Below are positions 11,801 through 19,199 of a DNA stretch of 20,856 bases, piece after piece. The translations under genes and the position numbers were made by a program. Under the pieces are notes generated by a model. It worked only from the letters and a program-made list of their open reading frames with translations. It searched no databases and was not told where the DNA came from. Where the stretch lies: assembly GCA_018398765.1 (NCBI GenBank), contig JAHBMJ010002256.1, positions 1 to 20,856 on the forward strand, read 5' to 3'. Source of the stretch: Chromera velia. Lineage: Eukaryota; Sar; Chromeraceae. The stretch's first letter is position 1, and every line of letters begins with the position of its first letter.

Positions 11801-12746
11801 CGTTCGCACCCCCACACTCACACACCACTCTCCGGTCTTTTTCTCTCTCATTTGCACGGACCTGTCTCCCCCCTCCACCTGCACCTATTCCCGAAAGCTC
11901 AACTCCCGACATTCCCCCTCCCCCCTCCCCCCCCGTCTCCAAGCTGACCCCAACTCCAACTCCCGGCATCACCCCCCCAAATCGCCCAGTCAACCCCCGC
12001 ATGAGCCCGCCGCCACCCCGCCCCTCCCCGTCTCCACGGAGGCCATGCGAATCCTCACCCACACCCGCTCCTCGCAGAAAGTGCGCAAACTCACGAGCCT
12101 TCGCAAGCGACGCACCAAGCTCTGAAGCTGAAGCGACGGAGGTCCCCTCAGCTATCTGCTCAGCGCTACTAAAAAGTTCTGACCACACACACACACACAC
12201 ACGCACAAGAAACAAGGGGGGGGGCATGATTGTGTGTCCGTCCGTTCGTCCAACTGTCTTTGTTTCTGCCAGTATGAGTGTCTTTCCGTCGGTGCGTATG
12301 GCATTGACATTGTCTCTCTCTTTGTGTTTCCTCTTCTCTCTCTCTTGCCGCTTCTCTTTTTCTTTCTCTGTCTCTCTGTCCCCCGTCGCACCCACTTCTC
12401 TCGCTCTTCACAACGTCACGTCATCTGACGTCCGTCTATCTACCTATCCATGTCTCTTATCTGTCCGAACACCAGCCCATCCGCCGAACCATCAACCCAC
12501 AGGTTCATTTTCCACGCATCCATACTCCAGTCGACCGACTCACTTCCCCAACAGAAGACCAGCGTGGGCGTGCAGCTGCTCCCCTTCTCGGGCGGTGTCC
12601 AGACTGCAGTCATCCCATCCATTCAGGCACACAAAACGCATCTGTTTTCTTTCTTTCCTTCCGTTCCTCTTCCAGGCAAAAGACAGGTGCGCGCGTACAA
12701 AGACACACACACGCACACGCACGCACACGCACGCGCGCGCGCGCAG

Positions 12747-12793
<47 letters not shown>

Positions 12794-12978
12794 GAGAAAG
12801 ATGGATGCAAAGATAGAAAAACACAGGGAGACAGGGACGAAGGTGGGTAGACGGGCAGAGAGCGACAGCTAGAGCACGAGAACACATCCTGCCTGCATCA
12901 AGGATTGATCTGACTGACTGACTGACTCCAGTCTGTACTCGTGAGGAGCTTCTTGTGACTTTGCTGCTTCGTCGCCAT
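5956..12978 (-). CDS. RCC1-repeat beta-propeller protein, 11 exons, ~1002 aa
   Basis: Joining 11 exons by GT-AG signals gives one 3009-base frame ending in TAA. Seven RCC1-type repeats are seen, each with a GxxHxxxL-like strand followed by a tryptophan strand. The tryptophans lie at about residues 36 (VFCWG), 213 (EVWACG), 334 (IFLWG), 596 (LYAWG), 732 (ALWVLG), 843 (MMAWG) and 918 (LFMWG). Seven repeats are what a closed RCC1 propeller needs. RCC1 itself has about 420 residues; this protein is more than twice as long because low-complexity linkers rich in Gly, Glu, Arg and Ser separate the blades, for example residues 60-180 and 340-535. RCC1-fold proteins act as Ran exchange factors or as chromatin-, ubiquitin- or light-linked scaffolds; nothing here decides among these. 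The start ATG at 12978 has a GCACGATGG context; an in-frame ATG at 12996 is possible. The last exon (PRLIHSLL...) and the first two exons are the least certain. Confidence 0.82.
6578..6705 (-). repeat. (CT)n-(GT)n-(GA)n composite in RCC1 intron 10
   Basis: Read on the gene's strand, the intron begins at its donor (6705) with CT/CTTT repeats, then GT repeats (about 6666-6610), then GA repeats (about 6609-6578). The tract takes up about a fifth of the 642-base intron. Confidence 0.9.
8850..8897 (-). repeat. (GTCA)n-(GGCA)n at the donor of RCC1 intron 6
   Basis: On the gene's strand the donor reads A/GTCAGTCAGTCAGTCAGGCA and continues as a GGCA-type repeat. The exon ends at 8896 inside the repeat, so several GT dinucleotides spaced by 4 bases lie next to each other. 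Confidence 0.85.
10688..10755 (-). repeat. (CT)n-(GT)n-(CTGT)n composite in RCC1 intron 4
   Basis: On the gene's strand: CT-rich (about 10755-10731), then (GT)n (about 10729-10711), then (CTGT)n (about 10710-10688). It lies in the first half of a 287-base intron. Confidence 0.9.
11466..11600 (-). repeat. ~20-bp minisatellite in RCC1 intron 3
   Basis: About six to seven imperfect copies of a 18-20 base unit, AAGAGAGAGAAAGAACATGC on the + strand, with variants ACACGC and ACAGC at the unit end. In transcript orientation it is a pyrimidine-rich unit (GCATGTTCTTTCTCTCTCTT) between the E3 donor and the E4 acceptor. Long open frames across it on both strands are by-products of the repeat. Confidence 0.85.
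12182..12203 (-). repeat. (GT)n tract abutting the acceptor of RCC1 intron 2
   Basis: On the gene's strand, GCGTGTGTGTGTGTGTGTGG runs directly into the acceptor TCAG/AA. The usual pyrimidine tract is thus replaced by a GT repeat. Confidence 0.85.
12704..12800 (-). repeat. (CT)n-(GC/GT)n composite in RCC1 intron 1
   Basis: On the gene's strand: a CT/CTTT tract (about 12800-12751), then alternating GC and GT repeats (about 12746-12704). It sits in the middle of a 323-base intron. Confidence 0.9.
12911..12927 (-). repeat. (GTCA)n at the donor of RCC1 intron 1
   Basis: The proposed exon 1 donor reads A/GTCAGTCAGTCAGTCAGATC, almost the same as the donor of intron 6. It is a second case of a splice donor inside a GTCA repeat. 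Confidence 0.75.
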
Positions 12979-14014
12979 CGTGCCTTCCCTCACCATGCGT
13001 AGGTCCAAATGCAGCCACAGAGAGCCACAGAGAGCGATGCAATTCAAGGCCACTGGAGTTTGGTCAGCAAGGAACTGCAAACGCAGATCGATTCATGTAG
13101 AGAGACGCCCTTCCCGCTCGCATGAAAAGACACAAGAGAATTTGAGTGAAAACGTGCTAATTGATATACGATCCTGTTTTTTTCTGTTAGGGGTTGCTGG
13201 CTCCTTCAACTGCTTGCTGGACCGGAAGCTGAGTCTACTGATGGCCTCTTGCATCTGTCTGTCCTGACTCTGGTGTTTAGACTTCGAGGCGAGCCAGATG
13301 CAATGAAGAGTGCATGAGCCTTGTCAGCCAACACATCAATGCAAGCAGGAGTCAGGACGTCATCTGAGTGGTACGGCGTCTGTCTCGTCTGGACGCAAAG
13401 ACGGATCATGGCAGCTCGACTCACGTACTGGGGCCGTACTACTGGCATAGTCACTGCCGGAAGGATGCAGCAAACCGGACGCTGTTGCAAATTCAACACG
13501 TCGCCGATGGCTCGCCGACGGTCGACTAGCTGTATACTAGCTGTTGCACGCGCAACACGTTCCGTTGCAAGTTGTGTACTAAGACGGATGTAGAATGGAT
13601 GTAGACGGTGAAATGGTGCCTCTCAGAAAGTCTGACTGGGAGTCAAGTCTGACTGCTCAATGTCGCGTCACAATCGAAGTTTCAGGGACATATCTCGCCA
13701 ACAGTCGCGGCTACAAATGTATGTAGCTAGTCTATGGACACGCTCCAGCCGACCTTCGTTCTGCTTTTAAGCGGTCAATGTACGTTTACACTATCGCTTA
13801 TCATTGCGACTGAAAATTGTAGGATAAGTAGCTTTTGCTACAGAAGCGAACCCAGAGTGGTGATCGCTTGGCACTGTCAACAAGTTTGGAGCCCCTTCCG
13901 CATTTGAGCCTGACGAAACGAGTCTTCTGGATTGGTCTAGGGGGTCTCTGAGATAGTCTGGAAGGAGACGGGAGAAGGAGAGGAAGGTTGAAAGAAGGAA
14001 GAGTGGGAGAGAAG
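12979..14014. promoter_or_regulatory. Shared upstream region of two divergent genes
   Basis: This stretch of about 1 kb separates the start codons of the RCC1-repeat gene (-) and the methyltransferase gene (+). It should hold both 5' untranslated regions and promoters. It is free of long microsatellites, unlike the introns on both sides. The interrupted palindrome GTTGCACGCGCAAC is at 13543-13556 and CTAGCTG is duplicated nearby (about 13525-13543). No TATA box is obvious. A minus-strand open frame at 13206-13499 has a passable composition but no recognisable domain; it could be a 5' exon or a chance frame. Confidence 0.45.
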
Positions 14015-14540
14015 ATGATGCCATTACCACCAAAAGATACACTCAAGCTTTGGAATGTGTCTGGTGGGGATTTTCATGTTTTTCTATCGCTTTGTTTGGC
14101 CGGAGGTTTGCTCTTTCTTTCTTTCGTTATTGTAGGGGGAGCAGACAAGATTGCCGTCTCCCTCACGCTCTTTGGGAGGTTCATGCACTGTTCGATACTC
14201 TCCTTTCTGTTCCCTTGTGTTTTCTCTTTCCGTGTGTGTCCGGCTTTCTGTCCACGGTTTGAGCAAACCGTGTGGAGAAAATCTCTGTGTCCCAACCTTT
14301 TGCTCCTCTGCGTATCTGCGTGTCTCTTTTTCCTCTGCGTGGATGCGTGCGTGCGTGCGTGCGTGCATGCATGTATCTGACTCTTTACACACTCACCCCA
14401 ACGCTTTGTCTGTGGCGTTGCAGGAGGCGCCTATCGGACCAAGGAAGCGGAAGACAGTCAGCTATCTCAGTGTACCTCTCTTTCCATCTTCATGCCTCAC
14501 TCCGTTTGTTTCTTTTTGTTCTCTCTCTCTCTCTTTCTCT

Positions 14541-14589
<49 letters not shown>

Positions 14590-15348
14590 TGAGTGAGTGT
14601 GTGTGAGAGAGTGAGAGAGAGAGTGGGGGGGGGGAGAGAGGGAGTGATGCACGTGCTCACTTCAAGACACAGAGGTCCTTCCAAAGCACGGATGCATGGA
14701 TGGATGGTTAGATGGGTGGATGGGCGGTTGAATGGGCGAATGGACAGACAGATGGATGGATGGGTGGGTGTGTGGCTGCTCGGATATGTTTCGCTTGCAT
14801 GAATTATTCCTCTGGGGGCAGTGCATTGGTTGTCATGTACGTTGGTATGTTTTCTGTTTTGCTTTACACTTCTTCTTCATTCACGCTTTTGTCTCCTGCT
14901 TTCACTCTTGTTCCTTGCAGCATTGTATGAGCGCATTTCCTGTCGGAGAGGAGAAAGAGAAGGAGAGGGACAAGAAGCAGAGAGCCGATTGCCTGCTGAA
15001 CGGGTCAGTGATGTGGGAAGGGGAGTGATAGGAGGGAAGGGAAGAATGATTCTTCGTATTGAAGCTGAGAGTGGCATCTGATGGCCTGGCCATCTCCGTT
15101 TCCCTGTTTTTGGGTTTATGGAATTGTCAACAATACATCACATATTCTGTGGCTGCATCTTTGTGTGTACGCTTCAATGTTTGTGTTGTCTATCTTCCGT
15201 CAGTCGTTTCTGTCTAGAACTTGTGTTTCTCCTCGTTTTCGACAGAAAATCTTTCGAGAACCTTTCCGTGCCTGTCGTCATCCTTGCGTATGATAACGCG
15301 TTCATTGATTCAGAGGATGTGCACATTTGTCCTTTTTCTGTTTCTCTA

Positions 15349-15390
<42 letters not shown>

Positions 15391-16193
15391 TTATTGTCCC
15401 TTTTTTTTCTTGCGAGACGAAATCTTTCTCAATCGTCGCGAGGATTCTCGTGGACTGCGGGAAGGTGAATGGATGTATTGCTCTGCAGCAGAAGAGGATG
15501 CCCGATTTTTCTTTCGCATTGCAGCCGTTGGCCTTTGTGGTCTGTCTGCTGGGGGTGTATGGGTCGATGAACGTCGGGTGCATCTGTCGGATGGCTTCCG
15601 TGTGCGGGTACGTGGGTCTGTACGTGCATGGGTGGGCGAGGTATGGTGGGGGAATTCCATTTTATTTGTTTTTTCCTCAAACAGAGGGAGGGAGCTTCAT
15701 CGTGTGTTCGGCTGAGAGAGAGGCTCCTTCTGTTCTCTCTGGCTTGAGTGGTTGGATGGATGACGAGGCATGCGTGGTGTGGGTATGCTCAAAGAAACAA
15801 GAAGCTGTTGTGGCGTCTATCCTCTCAAAAACTCGAGATGCTGCCTTCAAGTTTGCTTTGCATTCGACAGTCTTTCTGGGAACAGAAGTCAATTAAGTCC
15901 TGGACTCTTTCTTCGTCTTTGTGGACTGCGGCCTGGATTCTCCTTCCGTTCTGACTGCATGTGTGCAGGTGTGAGAAAGTCATTCTTATCGGTGAGTCAC
16001 TCCTCTATCCTTCCCCCCACCCCCCACCTCTTTTCTCTCTTTCTGTCTGCCTGCCTGCCTGTCTGTCTGCCTGTCTGTGGTCAAAGGACAGAAGAAAGAA
16101 AAACGAAGAAAGGTAGTCATAGATTCTAGTCTGTCTGCCTGCCCGCCTATAGTTTTCTTTGAAGACATTTTGGTCGGATCGACACCCTTTTTG

Positions 16194-16231
<38 letters not shown>

Positions 16232-17398
16232 GACCACCGTCCTTCTCTTCTTTCAACCCTTCGCCCTCTCCTTCCTTCTCTTCGTTTCTCCACCCCATTC
16301 TCTCTTTCTGTTTCTTCTCTCTCTCTCTCTCACACACACACACACGCACGCGGCTTTCGAGTATTCCTCTCCAGCGCTTGCACGTTCGTTCTCGCTCGCT
16401 TTTCTCCGACCTGTCTCTATCCCTTCTTCGCTCTCTCAGGTGCGGGGAAGCTCGACGAATGTTCTCTTGTTGATGCCGAGCGGTGGATGTGCGTTGAACG
16501 ACTGGACGCGCCCATTCAGGATGATGAAAAGGGAGCAGACACACAAGACCAATGTGACAAAGGGGATACTTCAGCAGGTGTATCGATGAAGGTCCCCGCA
16601 CGGCATGAGAAGGAGAGGAGGGACGGATCAGATAAACGTGAGCTCGTGGAACGAGTCTGTGCGGATGTGACAGATCCAGAGGGGGCCTCTCGGAATGTAC
16701 CCAGGTCCTCCCCTCCCCTGGAAGGCGGCCAAACCTCTTCTTCTTCTTTTTCTTCTTCTTCTTCTTCTTCTTCTGTGTCTGAGCTCTTTTGGGAGAAGAT
16801 GAGGGAGGAGAGACTGTGGCCTATTCCAATCGGTCAGTTGGTTCTTTTTGTGCCAATGGGGAGCGGGGGATCTGATGAATCGTGTCTCTCCCTCTAGCCT
16901 TTTGTGCATCGGGGTGGCTAAAGGCAGGCAGACAATTCCTGAATGGACGGCTTCAGACGGCCCACCCTGCTTCTATCCTGCCGTCCTGTGGTCAGTCTGC
17001 ATTGCTCGTCCCTATCTGGTTTTTCCTCATCAGCAGCACCCAGTCCTCCATCCAGCAGCAAGGGGCAGATAGATGAAGTGGGACGGCAGGTGCATGAGAT
17101 TTTGGACCTGTGTTTTGCGTCACGCGTTCTGGGATTTTCTGTGTCTTGTTCATGTGATACATACAAGTGTGTGTGTTTTGTTCTGCATGGTCATGTGCAC
17201 GTGTGAATGTGCAGAGACGGGGGGGGCCTCGTTGTCTTTAGTCGAAGGGGAAGAAACTCGAGAGGTTGGTGAGAGGGCAGGGAAGGGATCGGGAGTGAGG
17301 GGCGGGAAAAAAGGGGCACGTTTTCCTTGGGAGTCTTATTTCTGTTTATTTCAGAGGGTGGAGATTCCACCGTTCTTCTTGTTTCTTGCTTTGTTTGT

Positions 17399-17453
<55 letters not shown>

Positions 17454-17566
17454 TGTGTGTCTGTTCGTTTCGTTTCTTTGCTTGCTTGTTTGTTTGACTG
17501 TTCTTTCGCTTCGTTTGTTTGTGTGTTTGCTGATTTCTTCATATTGTGTTTGCCTGCCTACATGCC

Positions 17567-17618
<52 letters not shown>

Positions 17619-17952
17619 TGGTCTTTGTTGGCAGTGGGAGCAGATACTTGGCCCGATTTTCTCTCAAGGTCTTCGCCCCTGTCTCTGCCTGGGTGGTGAG
17701 GGCGAAGGAATCCCTTCATGGCTGCGGCCTGGCAATGGGAGAGAAGAGGTGGCAGAAGCAGAAGAGTTCGGTGAGGGGGGACAATTGAAGAAAGAAACAT
17801 GCATTCATGAAACAGGAAAAGAAGACAGATTGCCGGTGCAGTTTATTTCGATTCCGATGAGTTCCACAAGGAGTGTCGCATCTTTGAACGTGTCTGCAGC
17901 AGCTGCAATTGCAATTTTGGAAGTCAATCAAATGATACATATGAATAAGTGA
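14015..17952 (+). CDS. SpoU/TrmH-family RNA 2'-O-methyltransferase, multi-exon
   Basis: The last exon (17635-17952) carries two hallmarks of SpoU methyltransferases, which transfer methyl from S-adenosylmethionine to a ribose 2'-OH in tRNA or rRNA. Motif 2 is PCLCLGGEGEGIP (about residues 382-394) and motif 3 is ISIPMSSTRSVASLNVS (about 438-454), followed by an Ala/Ile helix. These form the trefoil-knot cofactor site. Upstream exons join in phase to a 472-residue model ending in TGA. A motif-1-like segment, VVASILSKTRDAAFKCEKVI (about 196-215), resembles the usual NxGxxxRTAxxxG but lacks the canonical Asn, Gly and Arg spacing, so its assignment is tentative. An insertion of about 130 residues, acidic/basic and ending in polyserine coded by TTC/TCT repeats (16738-16775), separates it from motif 2. 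The 5' exons are weakly supported. Substrate and compartment cannot be told. Confidence 0.72.
14519..14640 (+). repeat. (CT)n-(GT)n-(GA)n composite in methyltransferase intron 3
   Basis: (CT)n at about 14519-14545, (GT)n to about 14570, then GA/GTGA to about 14640, all on the sense strand. The order is the same as in RCC1 intron 10 on the opposite strand. Confidence 0.9.
14693..14770 (+). repeat. Degenerate (GGAT)n repeat
   Basis: Imperfect GGAT/GGGT/GAAT tetranucleotides with G-rich sense strand, within proposed intron 3. Confidence 0.8.
15349..15392 (+). repeat. (TTTC)n repeat
   Basis: TTTC tetranucleotide array followed by an eight-T run. On the sense strand it is a long pyrimidine tract upstream of the exon that starts near 15417 or 15443, so it may serve as the polypyrimidine tract. 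Confidence 0.9.
16028..16350 (+). repeat. Cluster of pyrimidine repeats in methyltransferase intron 8
   Basis: (CTGC/CTGT)n at about 16044-16080, a CT-rich stretch with a pure (CT)n at about 16197-16229, and (CT)n-(CA)n at about 16317-16350. All are pyrimidine-rich on the sense strand, upstream of the E9 acceptor at 16439. Confidence 0.85.
16738..16775 (+). repeat. (TTC)n repeat coding polyserine
   Basis: TTC trinucleotide repeat inside E9. In the gene's frame it reads TCT, giving a serine run broken by one Phe. Expansion or contraction would change length without frameshift. Confidence 0.85.
17402..17461 (+). repeat. (CT)n-(GT)n composite in methyltransferase intron 10
   Basis: CT repeat to about 17436, then GT repeat to about 17460, on the sense strand. 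Confidence 0.92.
17573..17620 (+). repeat. (CT)n-(GT)n composite before the last exon
   Basis: A second CT-then-GT tract in the same intron, ending about 15 bases before the E11 acceptor GTTGGCAG at 17634. Confidence 0.92.
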
Positions 17953-17995
17953 TTGGATAGATAAATGATAACGATGTTTTTAAACAATGTCATAT

Positions 17996-18165
17996 GAATG
18001 AATGAACGAACGAACGAATGAATGAACGAATGAACGAAGGAAGGAAGAAAGGAAGGAAGGAAGGAAGGACGGAATGAAGGAAGGAAAGAAGGAAGGAAGG
18101 AAAGAATGAATAAAGGAAGGAAGGAAGGAAGGAAAGAAGGAAAGAAGGAAGGAAGGAAAGAATTA
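17996..18165. repeat. (GAAN)n tetranucleotide array
   Basis: About 170 bases of GAAT/GAAC units passing into GAAG/GAAA units, starting about 45 bases after the methyltransferase stop codon. Open frames across it are repeat artefacts. Confidence 0.93.
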
Positions 18166-18177
18166 AATTTCAATGAA

Positions 18178-18384
18178 TTAGTGAGTGAGTGAGTGAGTGA
18201 GTGAGTGAGTAAGTAAGTGAGTGAGTGGGTGAGTGAGTGAGTGAGTGAGTGAGTGGGTGAGTGAGTGAGAGGGTGGGTGAGTGGATGAGTGAATGGGTGA
18301 TTCAGTGAGTATGTGAGTGAGTGAGTGACTGAGTGAGTGAATAAGTGAGTAAGTAAGTGAGTGAGTGAGTGGGTGAGTGAATCA
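18178..18384. repeat. (GTGA)n tetranucleotide array
   Basis: About 205 bases of GTGA with scattered GTAA, GGGT and GTAT variants. It directly follows the GAAN array, separated by a short AT-rich bridge. The minus-strand frame through it reads as a meaningless Thr-His-Ser-Leu repeat. Confidence 0.93.
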
Positions 18385-18600
18385 ATCATTGTAACATCAT
18401 TTCTAAATTAATTGCTAGCCTCTAAATTTTAGTTGCATGTGATTTGTAAAAGTATTTTATATCTACCTAGGTCTTTGCAGGATATAGTTTTACATTTCAT
18501 ATTTAAAGTTAGTCTTCAATTTTTTTTTTTCATATTGCAACATGCATTAAGTTCCAAAGAAAGACAGACAGTTGTGCCTAGCAATATATACTCGACAGTC
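18385..18600. other. AT-rich spacer, nothing recognised
   Basis: AT-rich sequence with a T11 run near 18520. No gene or RNA seen. Confidence 0.6.
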
Positions 18601-18603
18601 TTC

Positions 18604-18665
18604 ATGATTGATTGATTGATTGATGCAAAACCCTAGGTGGAGTTAGAACTCCCGGGCGGCGCATA
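18604..18665 (-). repeat. (ATCA)n tail and hairpin, possible LINE 3' end
   Basis: On the minus strand the order is CGGGAGTTCTAACTCCACCT followed by (ATCA)n at 18624-18606. Several LINE clades end in short tandem repeats rather than poly(A). GGAGTT-AG-AACTCC is a perfect short hairpin, and AGTTCTAACTCC is close to the tRNA B-box/T-arm sequence. The link to the reverse transcriptase about 540 bases away is inferred from orientation only. Confidence 0.3.
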
Positions 18666-19199
18666 CATGCATGGGTTTGTTCAATTATGCCAGCTGCAAG
18701 CTAAGTGGACGACAGTTATTCGAACTTAATCTAATCAATCATTTACTACAACATGACGAGAAATCATAAAGAGGAGAGGGGGTTAAGAGTGCAAGAGCGA
18801 TGTAATGAACTTGCGAATCCCCAGATCAGAAAAGGAGGCGGATGCAAAGGGTGAATCACAACGAGTGAAGCGATCTGATTGAATTAATGCCAACCACTAT
18901 AAAAAGCCTTGTTCGGCAGTCTATCGGGGGCAGACAGAGAGCTGATGAATAAAATCATCTACACACTGGCAGCAGGCTTCATAGGTGCACAGCTTTTTAT
19001 CAGAGCAACCAACAGGCAGCCCACCTTGCCCGCCGATCGGGTTGTATGTCAGTATGCGCAAAAAAGAAAAGAATCAAAAGATCGAGCCATCCGTAACCGA
19101 CAGGGCAGAACGGGGAAGAGCAGAGACGGAAAGAACATCGGAGGACGACTTACTACACAGGAGGAAAACAAACATATGGCGGGAGGACGAGAAATCACG
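18666..19199. other. Unassigned, possibly LINE 3' region
   Basis: No recognised gene. A + strand open frame at 18909-19319 partly overlaps the LINE relic antisense and has no known domain. If the LINE runs to the ATCA tail, this is its 3' untranslated part. Confidence 0.4.

Larger units (their letters stand above)
5956..12978 (-). other. Exon map of the RCC1-repeat gene
   Basis: In transcript order (high to low coordinates): E1 12978-12927, E2 12603-12544, E3 12178-11669, E4 11180-10819, E5 10531-9908, E6 9466-8896, E7 8478-8154, E8 7847-7703, E9 7302-7221, E10 6875-6706, E11 6063-5956. The phase after each exon is 1, 1, 1, 0, 0, 1, 2, 0, 1, 0. Every intron starts GT and ends AG, and each join keeps the frame. 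Joins supported by repeat continuity are E3/E4 (HLILLG to GGEVWACG), E4/E5 (VALTDA to GEIFLWG), E6/E7 (VAVLDS to LGALWVLG), E7/E8 (HGLLIR to DDGRMMAWG), E8/E9 (RPER to LPML) and E9/E10 (SASVS to DDGRLFMWG). The E10/E11 donor (GTGCTC) is weak. Introns are about 287-642 bases. Confidence 0.68.
14015..17952 (+). other. Proposed exon map of the methyltransferase gene
   Basis: E1 14015-14063, E2 14136-14178, E3 14424-14469, E4 14921-15003, E5 15246-15318, E6 15443-15611, E7 15685-15850, E8 15969-15991, E9 16440-16832, E10 17034-17089, E11 17635-17952, total 1419 bases. E11 is secure from motifs. E7 to E10 fit by phase and good acceptors (TTTTCCTCAAACAG, CTCGCTCTCTCAG, TTTTTCCTCATCAG); E8 is a 23-base microexon coding CEKVILI. 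E1 to E6 are tentative: the E6 acceptor (CGCGAG) is poor, and a different frame from 15417 (TKSFSIVARILVDCG) is an alternative with an Arg/Gly spacing closer to SpoU motif 1. E4 also has a second open frame (LYERISC...) joining E3 in another phase. Confidence 0.45.

Noticed and set aside
11303..11947. 214-codon + strand frame
   Set aside because: Built from the ~20-bp minisatellite and the antisense of exon 3.
11094..12395. A single 433-codon minus frame as one exon
   Set aside because: Only 12178-11669 matches the RCC1 model. The rest reads through an intron and a minisatellite and would break the next repeat (GGEVWACG is in another frame).
13321..13593. 90-codon + strand frame in the intergenic region
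   Set aside because: Low-complexity Arg/Ser/Thr composition, no domain, overlaps an equally open minus frame.
14015..14380. 130-codon + frame beginning at 14015 or 13988 as a membrane protein
   Set aside because: The hydrophobic part falls in a proposed intron rich in T and CT; intron signals and the downstream methyltransferase frame explain it better.
16005..16601. 198-codon minus frame antisense to the methyltransferase
   Set aside because: Reads GA repeats and the antisense of a motif-supported exon region.
17928..18389. 153-codon minus-strand open frame
   Set aside because: It is the translation of the GTGA and GAAN arrays (Thr-His-Ser-Leu and Phe-Leu-Pro-Ser periodicity), not a gene.
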